A stretch of 64,000 nucleotides of DNA, taken from contig NZ_KI535295.1 in NCBI RefSeq assembly GCF_000482325.1, forward strand, positions 126,760 through 190,759. The letters run 5' to 3'. Source of the stretch: Bacillus sp. UNC438CL73TsuS30. GTDB taxonomy: Bacteria > Bacillota > Bacilli > Bacillales > Cytobacillaceae. This document shows positions 53,878 to 61,645 of the stretch, piece by piece. Numbering within the stretch: the stretch's first letter is position 1; each line of letters begins with the position of its first letter. A program made the translations under genes and the position numbers. The notes beneath the pieces were generated by a model. It was not told the DNA's origin and ran no database searches. It saw only the letters and a program-made list of their open reading frames with translations.

Positions 53878-54049
53878 GTTTGTTCTTCTGTGGGTCCAAA
53901 CTTGGACCCTATCCCGGGAACAGAGGAACAAACGAAAACCCATAAGGTGATTTGTGGTTGAGCCTTATAAATAAAACGCTGGCAGTGCACCACAACGCAC
54001 AAGCCAACCATCTCGACCAAGTGAAGGGTTAGGAGGTCCGGCTTTTTTA
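53878..54049 (+). other. Strong composite hairpin and terminator-like stem
   Basis: GTTTGTTCTTCTGT (53878) pairs with ACAGAGGAACAAAC (53920) over 14 bp with one G-U. It encloses GGGTCC / GGACCC (53892, 53904). About 70 bp later AGCC/GGCT stems lead into TTTTTT (54002-54048). No gene is visible from 53867 to 54286 apart from this. It may be a structured RNA, an origin of transfer or a recombination site. Confidence 0.4.
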
Positions 54050-54286
54050 TGTATTTACGTATTAGGCGTTCATCATATTGGGAACAAAGAGCTGTCTTTA
54101 TTTTGCCCGCTACCGCTTGTCAACAGCTACAAAGGATTTCCGATCATATCCTAGCCACAATCTCCCGAAGGATGTCGTTTAATGCGTAGATACGATTATG
54201 GCTCTTTAGTGTAATTGGTCACAAATGAAGAAATTCATGAGGATGAGGTTCAACCCCTCGAAGAGTCTTTAAAAAGGAGTATTCCA

Positions 54287-55093
54287 ATGAAAGGGTGGCT
54301 TGAAATCTCCATCAAGAATGGCATTAATCCAAGCACTTTTAGTAGCAGAGTCAACCAATACGGTTGGAGTCCTGAAAAAGCCGCGACTGAACCCGTAAGA
54401 AGACGTCCGGATAGAAAATGGCAGGAGATAGCGCAATCTAATGGTATTAGCCATAGAGTTTATGTACACCGAGTAGATAATCTTTTTTGGAGTCCAGAGG
54501 AAGCAGCTACTACTCCTCCAATGACAAAGGTAGAGGTCAGTAAATTAGGGAATCAGATGAAGGCTGAAATAAAAGAGCTCATGGATGAGAGAATCTTTAA
54601 TGACGAGGAAAACATGTTTAAGTTAACTCCTCAGCATATAGCGATAGCTGCGAATAACAAAATTAAAGAACGTACTGTCCGTGCAAGGGTTTATTATCAT
54701 GGCTGGACCGTCCAAGATGCCATTAGTGTCCCGACAAAAGGTTCAGCCTTTAAAAGGCCAGAAGGATATTTTGATTACCTTAATCTAGCTAAACAAAATG
54801 GCATTAAAGAGTCTACGTTTGGATACAGAGTAAGATACGGTTGGTCTCTGATAGATGCAGCTCCTCGAAAACCATCGTTATCCAATCCCACTAGACCGGA
54901 ATTGAAATGGACCAAGCTGGCATTAAAAAACGGTATACATCGGGAAACCTATTGTAGTCGCATTAAATTAGGATGGAGTCCTGAAGACGCTGCAACAACA
55001 CCTCCATTGAAAAAGGGGGAATATTTGAATGAACAGAATCGCGAAAAAGAAAAAATGGCATTTAAGAAATTTAGAAAAGTTAAAAAAGGGTGA
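54287..55093 (+). CDS. Five-repeat putative DNA-binding protein
   Basis: A 268-residue protein made of five copies of a ~35-residue module. Typical units contain EISIKNGINPSTFSSRV plus YGWSPEKAAT, and LALKNGIHRETYCSRI plus LGWSPEDAAT. Each reads as a helix, a turn at NGI, a second helix with Arg, and a GWSPExAAT end, like an HTH. A linker of about 50 residues splits copies 2 and 3. The ATG at 54287 is chosen for AAAAGGAG 7 bp upstream; an upstream TTG at 54215 lacks a ribosome site. Function unknown. Confidence 0.7.
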   Translation: MKGWLEISIKNGINPSTFSSRVNQYGWSPEKAATEPVRRRPDRKWQEIAQSNGISHRVYVHRVDNLFWSPEEAATTPPMTKVEVSKLGNQMKAEIKELMDERIFNDEENMFKLTPQHIAIAANNKIKERTVRARVYYHGWTVQDAISVPTKGSAFKRPEGYFDYLNLAKQNGIKESTFGYRVRYGWSLIDAAPRKPSLSNPTRPELKWTKLALKNGIHRETYCSRIKLGWSPEDAATTPPLKKGEYLNEQNREKEKMAFKKFRKVKKG

Positions 55094-55098
55094 GGGCT

Positions 55099-55714
55099 TT
55101 GGTTAATGAAACCCAAGCACTAAGCGAACACAAGAAAAATGAATTGGCCCTAAAATATCAAAAGGTAGTTTTTTTTTGCAAACAAGTATAGGTTTTTGGA
55201 TGGGCATATCTAGGTTTAGCAAAGGTAATAGTTTACCTTGAGGAAAATCCTGATATCAAATTTTGAAAAAATTGTATTTTCTAAAATTAAGAAAGAAATA
55301 TTTGCCGAATACTCAAAAAACAGGAAATATAATTCAGAAACAAGCTTACAGCATACCTTTTCGGCCGGACAAGATACTGAAACAACCCTTGAACATTTTA
55401 TTGAGGATCCAAACACTATTTCTTTAGATGAACAGGATATCAGACAGATTATTGAAGAAGCTTTATTTGAAGAGTCAGAGACTTTTAAGAAAATAAACTT
55501 TGAGTATTTGTTGACGAATAAAGAACCTAAAGAAATTGCTGCGGAATATAAGGTTACAGATCTAGTGTTTAAAAAGATACGTCAAAGAGGGAAAGCCTTA
55601 ATTAAAAGGTATTTGGTTAACAACTACTTCATTTTAGAGTATGTGTCGTGTCCAGATAATGAATTGAAAAAGGAGAAAAAGATTTTCAACCATCGGGAAA
55701 TTCTTTCTGATTAG
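55099..55714 (+). pseudogene. Sigma-70 family gene, broken
   Basis: The first part (55099-55265) reads NELALKYQKVVFF, a TAG at 55189-55191, then GLAKVIVYLEENPDIKF, which is sigma region 2. Near 55262 the frame shifts, and the rest (VFSKIKKEIFAEYSKN to the stop at 55714) continues region 2 and an HTH-like region 4 (NKEPKEIAAEYKV). The 158-residue open frame is therefore only the back of the gene. It is probably an element-encoded sigma factor that has decayed. Confidence 0.7.
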
Positions 55715-56006
55715 TTTGGAAAGGTTAAATTCATTTTAAAGTATTTTCCTTTTCTTGATACAAATGATGTTGCCTCCATAATGGGGACCAGTTCGTATGC
55801 TATCGACCAGCTTTTAAACTATCCCACATCATCTTATTTGAGCTGCAGTTTGGATAAATCAATTGAGACTAAAGTTATTGCTTATTGAAAGGAGAAATAC
55901 CCTGAGTGTATACCAGGGCCAGTGACAGTTACCATGAGCACGATACTATGATCAAATTAACATCTGAAGTTTAGGTGTTTTTTATTTTGCCTAAGAAGGT
56001 GATGCT
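55715..56006 (+). other. Gap with a gene fragment and a terminator
   Basis: After the sigma pseudogene a frame without a start (about 55717-55888, with FLDTNDVASIMGTSSYAIDQ) looks like an HTH gene fragment. A terminator stem ACATCT / AGGTGT plus T run lies at 55960-55987. Confidence 0.4.
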
Positions 56007-56180
56007 ATGAGGATTGCTGATCGTTTATCAGATGAGCAGAAAAGACAATTGGAAAAGATTAAATCACCAAGTAATAAGGACAACAAGAGGAAACAAGAGA
56101 AAGTAGACTGGAATGAAATCATGGGAGTAAATAGAGACCGGTTTTATAGAGGGCGCGGAGGCGCCTTTAAAAGCAAATAA
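56007..56180 (+). CDS. Small hypothetical protein of the element
   Basis: A 57-residue basic protein (MRIADRLSDEQKRQLEKIKS, later DWNEIMGVNRDRFYRGRGG). AAGAAGGTGATGCT precedes the ATG. The DWNEIMG-RFYRGRGGAF ending is, as far as I recall, frequent in small Bacillus phage or ICE proteins. Function unknown. Confidence 0.65.
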   Translation: MRIADRLSDEQKRQLEKIKSPSNKDNKRKQEKVDWNEIMGVNRDRFYRGRGGAFKSK

Positions 56181-56206
56181 AAGACTACCGCAAAAATTCC
56201 GGTAGC
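56177..56206 (-). terminator. Terminator of the DUF1883 gene
   Basis: Stem GGCTACCGG / GCGGTAGTC around a T/A-rich loop; on the minus strand it is followed by TTTTATTTG. Confidence 0.7.
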
Positions 56207-56216
56207 CTTGATGAGA

Positions 56217-56456
56217 TTAGTAGAAACGATATTCATATTGACCGCCCCCATGGACAATGAGATACCATCTACCAGCTCCATGGACTGAAATGTTTACAGG
56301 TGTCTTAGTATAATGTCCACCATAATACTTGAAGCTCTGACCAGAGGTGTATTTTCTGTAATTGTTACTGTCTACAAGAAATACATCTGCTGCATGTCGT
56401 AAGTGAACTTCCACTGATAAACTGTCATTTGTGTCCGAGTATGGAATTTGAGCCAT
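56217..56456 (-). CDS. DUF1883 domain protein
   Basis: A 79-residue protein that fits the DUF1883 pattern: LRHAADVFLVDSNNYRKYTS, then YYGGHYTKTPVNISV and RWYLIVHGGG. This domain occurs alone or fused to TIR and other effector domains and is thought to be a small beta-rich binding module. Here it is a lone gene with its own ribosome site (GAGGTGATT) and terminator, transcribed against its neighbours. Possibly a cargo gene. Confidence 0.72.
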   Translation of the reverse strand: MAQIPYSDTNDSLSVEVHLRHAADVFLVDSNNYRKYTSGQSFKYYGGHYTKTPVNISVHGAGRWYLIVHGGGQYEYRFY

Positions 56457-56594
56457 AAGTAATCACCTCTTCATAGGAAAATATTATCATTTTTGGAAGA
56501 ATATAAGGGATTTTGTATTAGAATTCTGGTGAAGACTTGGAAAGTACCAATAGGATTGGAGATTATATACTTTAATATAAGGAGTTGTTGTGAC

Positions 56595-56993
56595 ATGGCT
56601 GAGAAGCGCGAGTCAAACATTGTTATTGAGGATTTGAGAACTGGAAAGACATATGATGTTTATCACCCAGCTGATGGTGGCTTTGTAGTTTCCGATAATA
56701 AAGAAACTGTAAAAGAAATGGGTAATAAAGCTTTTTTCTCAGCAGTAACATCAAAGCAGTTTATTCCGGCGGATTGTTATAGGTTTGTCGTTAAGAAAGA
56801 TATGTCTTCTCTTTCAGTAAAGATAGATGTCGATGTATCCGATGAATTAAAAGGATTGAAGGCAGTAACCAGAGAAGCTAAGAAAGCTACTGCTGCATTG
56901 AAGGAATTAGAGGAACAGCAATGTAAGTCTCGTAACATTACTTTAAATTTGGATAATAAAAGACTTACTCAGATATTGTTATCACTAATATAA
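56595..56993 (+). CDS. Hypothetical protein of the transfer region
   Basis: A 132-residue protein. The N-terminal half (MAEKRESNIVIEDLRTGKTY, then VSDNKETVKEMG) looks like a small beta-rich domain; the C-terminal part (MSSLSVKIDVDVSDELKGLK) is a helical tail often seen in phage proteins. AAGGAG lies 11 bp before the ATG at 56595. It overlaps the front of the FtsK remnant in another frame, which suggests a small deletion or frameshift at the junction. Confidence 0.55.
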   Translation: MAEKRESNIVIEDLRTGKTYDVYHPADGGFVVSDNKETVKEMGNKAFFSAVTSKQFIPADCYRFVVKKDMSSLSVKIDVDVSDELKGLKAVTREAKKATAALKELEEQQCKSRNITLNLDNKRLTQILLSLI

Positions 56994-57637
56994 AAGGTCT
57001 CAAAGAAAAGAAACTAGGTAAGCAGAAGGAAATAGAGCTATCTTATGATGGGATTCTAAAGGTTAGAGTTTTCAATGAACCATTACCAACAAAGATTGAT
57101 TGGTGTGAGGGTTTATTGAAAAAGAATACTTGGTCAATAGCAATTGGTACCGACCGTACAGAAACCTTCTATCATGATTTCGATAAAAGGAAACATCTTA
57201 TCATTGCTGGAGCAACAGGTTTCGGAAAATCCGTAATTATGAAAATCATAATTACTTCTTTAATACTCTCTAAACCTAATGATGTATTATTTTCTCTAAT
57301 TGATTTAAAAGGAGGACCGGCTTTTGCACGGTTTAAAAATTGCAAACAGGTGGTCAATTTTGGAGTTGATAACAAAGACGCTTTGAAAATCCTAATTGAT
57401 GTCCAGAAGAAAATGAATCAAGATTATAAGAAAATTGTCGACGTGGGTTTTGAGGATGTAACAGAAGCAGGAATAAATGAAAGACATTTTCTTGTGACCG
57501 ACGAGGCAGCGGACCTAGCCGACGACAATACGAGCATGGAGATATTGACCGATATTGTAAGAAAAGGAAGAGGGGCCGGTTACTACGTAATCTATGCAAC
57601 CCAGTATCCTTCTGCGTTGGAGCTATGGAATGGATGA
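56960..57637 (+). pseudogene. FtsK/SpoIIIE-type DNA translocase, truncated
   Basis: The frame opens after a TAA at 56957 with no good start codon until a TTG at 57116. It reads YDGILKVRVFNEPLPTKIDW, then Walker A (IAGATGFGKSV), LIDLKGGPAFARF, and Walker B-like HFLVTDEAADL, ending at IYATQYPSALELWNG. The N-terminal membrane part and the C-terminal translocase part are missing. The end is fused to the start of the next gene, so a deletion joined them. It resembles coupling-type FtsK proteins of Bacillus ICEs (ConQ-like). Confidence 0.75.
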
Positions 57638-57870
57638 GCGAGCAAACCTTATCAGCTCTCGCTCATGCGCTAGATCCATTAGTTGATATTATGGTTGCCC
57701 TGAGTTTTCCAATTGCTTCTGTTATCATTGTAGGATCTTGTTTCTATTTTATGTTTAATCAATCAGAAAAAGGTTGGGAGACCATTATGAAGGCGGGTTT
57801 AGGTCATGTATTAATCCAGGTATCCCCTCTTATCTTGAATGTACTTAAACAGGTAGGAAATGCGGTTTAA
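57625..57870 (+). CDS. Two-helix membrane protein, TcpD-like
   Basis: An 81-residue protein with two hydrophobic helices (about 22-43 and 55-75) around a charged turn (FNQSEKGWETIM). It resembles small TcpD/VirB2-like membrane proteins of conjugation systems. The start overlaps the FtsK remnant at a deletion junction, so its ATG (57625 or 57634) and ribosome site are uncertain. Confidence 0.5.
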   Translation: MEWMSEQTLSALAHALDPLVDIMVALSFPIASVIIVGSCFYFMFNQSEKGWETIMKAGLGHVLIQVSPLILNVLKQVGNAV

Positions 57871-57906
57871 GGTGGGGTTTACAATATATTTTGAGGAGGA
57901 AAAAGG

Positions 57907-58041
57907 ATGGGAATTCAAATTAAAATTGATAATGTGAAGTATGCCTTGTGTAAGGATTGTGGAATCCACAGAAAGCCAGCTGCATTCTTAGTCAAAAGTA
58001 AGAAAAGAAAATCCTGCAGCTGCTGCAGAGGGAAGAAATAA
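57907..58041 (+). CDS. 44-residue zinc-ribbon-like protein
   Basis: A very basic peptide with Cys pairs CKDC (residues 15-18) and CSCC (37-40), probably one zinc-binding knuckle. A strong GAGGAGGAAAAAGG ribosome site and a terminator overlapping its stop support a real gene. Function unknown; perhaps nucleic-acid binding. Confidence 0.6.
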   Translation: MGIQIKIDNVKYALCKDCGIHRKPAAFLVKSKKRKSCSCCRGKK

Positions 58042-58086
58042 GACTAATCACGTTTAGCGTCCAGAGAGGACGTTAGTCTTTTGTTT
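58040..58086 (+). terminator. Terminator after the zinc-ribbon-like gene
   Basis: Two nested stems: GACTAA / TTAGTC and CGTCC / GGACG, then TTTTG. Confidence 0.8.
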
Positions 58087-58240
58087 AAGAATTTATGGTA
58101 TTTGTGACTTTTCTATTTCATTACCAGGGCCGTTTAGTTGAACAAAGAATATTAAAATGGTTCTAAATAGACTGTTTGGTTAGGTAAAATATTACATATA
58201 ATTTTTGTTAACTCGGGAATGCGAGGAGGAGGTATTATTC

Positions 58241-58747
58241 ATGTTAAAGGCTTGTTGGAGTAATTTACTAAATATTCTAAAATATAAACTGAACGTCCTT
58301 GTTGAATGTTGGAAAGAAGGTTTATATCTACAAGGAATTATTCATGATTGGTCAAAGTTTTCTCCAACAGAGTTTTTCCCTTATGCGAAGAAATTTTTTT
58401 ACATCGGACAAAAAAGTGCTAATGATGAATTGAAATGGAAGTATGCCTGGTCTCACCATCAACATAAAAATAAGCATCATTGGGAATATTAAGTTGTTGA
58501 TCCGAAAAACAAAATAGCCTTGCCCATGCCAAGAAAATATCTCATCGAAATGGTTTGTGATAGGCTGTCGTTTTCAAGGAAATGGGGAAGGAAGTTTAAA
58601 CCATCAGGGCTGGACCTAACTGATAAGATTATCTTACATCCTGATACAAAAAAAGAACTAGAGATGATCATGAAGAGGAAAAGAGAAGCTGATTCCAAAA
58701 CAACGATTTCATTGTCAACAGAGAAAAAAGACAATTCATTCGATTAA
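58241..58747 (+). pseudogene. DUF5662 family gene, nonsense mutated
   Basis: The frame reads MLKACWSNLLNILKYKLNV, GIIHDWSKFSPTEFFPYAKK and HHQHKNKHHWEY, then TAA at 58490-58492, and continues in frame as VVDPKNKIALPMPRKYLIEM to 58747. The HDWSKFSP and KNKHHWEYW-V-D pattern is typical of DUF5662, a phage/ICE-associated family of unknown function with a metal-binding His-rich look. The ribosome site is GAGGAGGAGG. Only one stop separates the two halves. Confidence 0.78.
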
Positions 58748-58895
58748 CAGGTACATTTTTTCAATAAATGAAGATAAGTTTTTCTTCTTCAGTTAACGGT
58801 TGCAAGAGTTGAAGATCTGGCTGCCGATTTGCCATTGTTGCAGGAACAAGGATGATGTGTTGCTATTGACAGAGATTGAATACATCATAAAAAAC

Positions 58896-58929
58896 AGCTC
58901 ATAGATGATTCTATGAGCATTTTTTTGGG
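58896..58929. terminator. Bidirectional terminator
   Basis: Perfect stem GCTCATAGA / TCTATGAGC with a TGAT loop, T run on the plus side and T run on the minus side. The upstream stretch 58748-58895 holds no gene I can see. Confidence 0.85.
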
Positions 58930-58935
58930 TAATTA

Positions 58936-59283
58936 TTAATACCAATTATCTTCTTCGTCCTGGTCTAATAATTCTGCATAACCAGGTTGCTTATGTACCT
59001 CTTTCTCCAAAATCCATGTTAAGAATTGGTTGACAGTCTCAATATTGGGTGTTTCATCGTTATCAAATACGGGCATTTCTACCTTTAACATGGCGCCAAT
59101 TGCATCCAGCAGAACAAGATAGCTTTTTTGAGAAGCTTCCATATCTTCTTCTTGTGCAAATTTGAAATCTAATGTTTCAATTAGTGCTTTAATTGCTTTT
59201 ACTTGAAGAACTAAACCGTTAAAAACTTCGCTTTCACCGTCAATAATAATTTCCATATCATCAGCATAAATTTTCAGTGACAT
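58936..59283 (-). CDS. Acidic hypothetical protein
   Basis: A 115-residue, strongly acidic helical protein (MSLKIYADDMEIIIDGESEV at the start, ELLDQDEEDNWY at the end). AAGGGGGACC lies before the ATG. No family recognised. An acidic small protein on the strand opposite to a toxin-like operon might be an inhibitor or immunity factor, but nothing shows this. Confidence 0.6.
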   Translation of the reverse strand: MSLKIYADDMEIIIDGESEVFNGLVLQVKAIKALIETLDFKFAQEEDMEASQKSYLVLLDAIGAMLKVEMPVFDNDETPNIETVNQFLTWILEKEVHKQPGYAELLDQDEEDNWY

Positions 59284-59623
59284 TTATGGTCCCCCTTAGA
59301 TATTTTTTCTACCATAAAAGAATAGACAATAAATGCTAATTTGTCTGCAAAAAAGTTGAGTAGAAAAAATATTTTTCAGACAAGAAGGGTTATTTGATAT
59401 CTTTGTCGAATCATTGATTAATTAAAAAAATTAATCAATGATGAAGTTTTTTACACTTTTTTATATTTTGCAGGTATGTTAGTATAATGTTTGGTTTGAT
59501 TTCTTGTATTTAGTATTTTTATATAGCACCAAGTATACCTGTTAAATGTTGGTAAAATAGTTAAAATTTATAAAAAAAATAAATTGAAATCCCGAAAAAA
59601 AATAATATTTTAAGGAGATTATT
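59284..59623. other. AT-rich gap with a perfect 14-bp palindrome
   Basis: ATCATTGATTAATT (59410-59423) and its exact complement (59429-59442) surround AAAAA. A TATAAT with an upstream TTAG lies at about 59480 and may be the -10 of the next operon. The stretch is far richer in A+T than the backbone. No gene seen. Confidence 0.5.
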
Positions 59624-60277
59624 ATGGGCAATTCTATTACGTATAGACTTACCTTAAACTTAAATAAATCTATAGATTCAGAAATAATAAATGATTTAAA
59701 AAAACAATTAGTTGATGAGTTTGATAATGTTGAAACACGTAAAAATACAATCATCCTAACAAATGAGGAAGAGGATGAAAACGAGGTTATTGTGTTAGCT
59801 AATGATCTTCTCATAATTGATTTTTCTGATTTTGAGATTGGCCAACCTTTACCTGCATACTTAAATAAAATAATTTCGTTTCTGGAAAGTTATGACATCG
59901 AACAAATATTATCGGCGAAAATAGTTTATACAGGTATCATTAACGATGCATACATGATATTTCCCCCAACAATTGGATGCAAGGACAACTATGATGATAA
60001 TATATCTGAATTATCTGATAAATTAGGAGTTGATGTTAATTCAATAGGTTTGAAATTTAGCCTTGACGATTACACATGGCATTACGAAATTGAACTCCTT
60101 CCAGATGATGAATCAGTATTTTTTTTGAAAATGGACTGCTTTTACGATGTTGATGATTACCTAGAAGATGACGGTGACGTTCCTTATCTAAGATTAGCAG
60201 ATATTTCAACTATTATTCCTGAACATAAATCATTCTTAATAAATAAATTTTCAAAACAGTTTATAAAATTTGATTGA
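59624..60277 (+). CDS. Hypothetical protein, first gene of a three-gene operon
   Basis: A 217-residue acidic protein of low GC. It has alternating beta-like strands (SITYRLTLNL, NTIILTNEEED, VIVLANDLLIID) and an Asp-rich C-terminal half (CFYDVDDYLEDDGDVPYL). AAGGAGATTATT precedes the ATG. No family recognised. Eleven bp separate it from the next gene. As the acidic partner of a toxin-like operon it is a candidate for antitoxin or sensor; this is inference from context. Confidence 0.65.
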   Translation: MGNSITYRLTLNLNKSIDSEIINDLKKQLVDEFDNVETRKNTIILTNEEEDENEVIVLANDLLIIDFSDFEIGQPLPAYLNKIISFLESYDIEQILSAKIVYTGIINDAYMIFPPTIGCKDNYDDNISELSDKLGVDVNSIGLKFSLDDYTWHYEIELLPDDESVFFLKMDCFYDVDDYLEDDGDVPYLRLADISTIIPEHKSFLINKFSKQFIKFD

Positions 60278-60288
60278 GGGGCATAATA

Positions 60289-60738
60289 ATGTCAAACTTG
60301 AATATGTTACTTAGTGAAGTGGAAGAAGTAAGAATAAATCACCTACTTACTAAAAGAAGTAAAAGATCAACGAGTCGTAACAAAACATTAAGCACACTTT
60401 CCTTAATAACAGGACTAGGCATGGTTGTAAATTTAAATTATCAACATAGAACGGATATAATTGAATTACAGGCAAAACAAATTATAAATTATAGCAATCC
60501 ATTAAAATATAAAGAGAGAACCAGAGGGGATCTCAAAATGAATACTCATAAGAATAATGACGAGTTAGGCATTATTATGGGTAATTTAAGTTCAAATCCA
60601 TTCTACAAAAAACCGAATATGGATTTATTAAAAGAGGTAAATATTAAAGGGCATTTATCAAGTAAAACACCTTATATTCCTGTTGAACGTCTAAAGTTAA
60701 ATGATGTTCATATGTTGAAGGGGAATGATAAAGCATGA
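60289..60738 (+). CDS. Hypothetical basic protein, second gene of the operon
   Basis: A 149-residue protein with a basic N-terminal region (TKRSKRSTSRNK) and a short hydrophobic patch (LSLITGLGMVVNL) that is too weak for a sure membrane helix. The C-terminal half is rich in Asn, Lys and Pro. ATG at 60289 with GAGGGG. Its TGA overlaps the next ATG (ATGA), so translation is coupled to the MazF-like gene, as antitoxin genes often are. Confidence 0.6.
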   Translation: MSNLNMLLSEVEEVRINHLLTKRSKRSTSRNKTLSTLSLITGLGMVVNLNYQHRTDIIELQAKQIINYSNPLKYKERTRGDLKMNTHKNNDELGIIMGNLSSNPFYKKPNMDLLKEVNIKGHLSSKTPYIPVERLKLNDVHMLKGNDKA

Positions 60739-61382
60739 CACCTTCATTTTATGATTGGCACGTTGGGAAATTACGTGTGCCAAAGTGTCTTACTTCTGGC
60801 TTATTTGTTCATGCCCCTTTTTTATTTCTTGACAACCCTAGTCCTTTAATTTTGCGAGTTGATACAGATAAGAATCCAGAGCTATTATTACCGCCCCCGT
60901 TGCGGTCTGATGAAAGATTACCAGAAATATCTGTAACCTTAAAACGTAATCCTACAGATGCATTTAGTGAGGATTTACCGGAAGTGAAAAAATTAGGAAT
61001 TCACCAAAAAGAAGAACTAGTTGTTTATAAAGCGAAAAAAAGGCCAGGTATTATTCTGTCCAATCATTCGTTTAATCAACAGAGTGACACAATCTTTGTA
61101 ATTCCTACCTTTACTCTCGATAAGGATTATATTTCCGAAGGAGAAAAAGAAATTATTCGACAAAATGTACATCCAAAATACTTTTATCTTCCTGCATCCG
61201 AAGAATTTAGCATTAAAGAATCATTTGCAGATTTCACACAAGTGCAATCTATTTCTAGGGACAGAATACTACCTCAAAAGAAAAGATTATCTAACTTGGC
61301 GCTTCAAGCGTTATACATGAAGCAAATTTCTGAACATACAGATGCTTACAGCTATGTAACGAAGGACTTTTCAACTGACTAA
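60735..61382 (+). CDS. MazF/PemK-like protein, third gene of the operon
   Basis: A 215-residue protein whose core (about 90-195) fits the MazF/PemK pattern. KKRPGIILSN corresponds to the RPalVlS strand, FVIPTFTLDKD to the next strand, then KYFYLPASEEF, and SFADFTQVQSISRDRI to the DF-x-Q-x-x-x-I-x-R-x-R-l block. MazF-type toxins are mRNA-cleaving endoribonucleases. The 90-residue N-terminal extension is unusual. It is last in the operon and lies next to the right end of the element. A terminator follows directly. Confidence 0.6.
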   Translation: MTPSFYDWHVGKLRVPKCLTSGLFVHAPFLFLDNPSPLILRVDTDKNPELLLPPPLRSDERLPEISVTLKRNPTDAFSEDLPEVKKLGIHQKEELVVYKAKKRPGIILSNHSFNQQSDTIFVIPTFTLDKDYISEGEKEIIRQNVHPKYFYLPASEEFSIKESFADFTQVQSISRDRILPQKKRLSNLALQALYMKQISEHTDAYSYVTKDFSTD

Positions 61383-61417
61383 AAAAGCCTACTGGTATTG
61401 AGAGGCTTTTTTATTTT
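61380..61417 (+). terminator. Terminator of the three-gene operon
   Basis: Stem AAAAAAGCCT / AGGCTTTTTT; the stop codon lies at its left edge. Confidence 0.85.
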
Positions 61418-61444
61418 GCACGTCTGTCCACTTTTTATTAAAAG

Positions 61445-61467
61445 TTCCCCCAAAACATCCCCAAAAT
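61445..61467. other. Possible right integrase arm-binding repeats
   Basis: TTCCCCCAAAACATCCCCAA, 15 of 16 core bases shared with the block at 49259-49275 and in the same orientation, 120 bp inside the right repeat. Confidence 0.45.
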
Positions 61468-61567
61468 AAATGAAGGAGAATACATTATTCTACAAAGCAG
61501 AAAATATAAATATTACGTCAAAAACACTGATTTAATAAGGTTTTAGCCATTAATAAACTGTCGATTG

Positions 61568-61597
61568 TTGAGCAGTGGTATTAATTATAGTAAAATA
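61568..61597 (+). promoter_or_regulatory. cvfB promoter across the attR junction
   Basis: TTGAGC (61568-61573), 17 bases, TAAAAT (61591-61596). The -10 lies in the 14-bp repeat and the -35 in the element, so the insertion supplies part of the promoter. Confidence 0.6.
61584..61597. other. attR core of the 12.4-kb element
   Basis: ATTATAGTAAAATA, identical to 49189-49202. Confidence 0.75.
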
Positions 61598-61645
61598 TAG
61601 CAGTTCAAACAACTATCTCCAAAGGAAAGAAAAGGGGAATAAAAC

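Larger units (their letters stand above)
49189..61597. mobile_element. Degenerate 12.4-kb integrative element (ICE or prophage remnant)
   Basis: The segment separates yajQ and cvfB and is flanked by the perfect 14-bp direct repeat ATTATAGTAAAATA. A tyrosine integrase pseudogene lies at the left end, transcribed outward. Inside are decayed phage/ICE functions (sigma-like activator, sigma-70 gene, FtsK translocase, a possible TcpD-like membrane protein), many small hypothetical genes and AT-rich cargo. At least five core genes are broken, so it is immobile without help. FtsK plus the TcpD-like protein favour a conjugative origin; the phage-type activator favours a prophage. I cannot decide. Confidence 0.82.

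Noticed and set aside
24642-58492. Stop-codon recoding as an explanation for the several in-frame TAA codons
   Set aside because: Backbone genes use TAA as a normal stop throughout, and the broken genes are mobile-element genes that also carry frameshifts and deletions, so decay is simpler.
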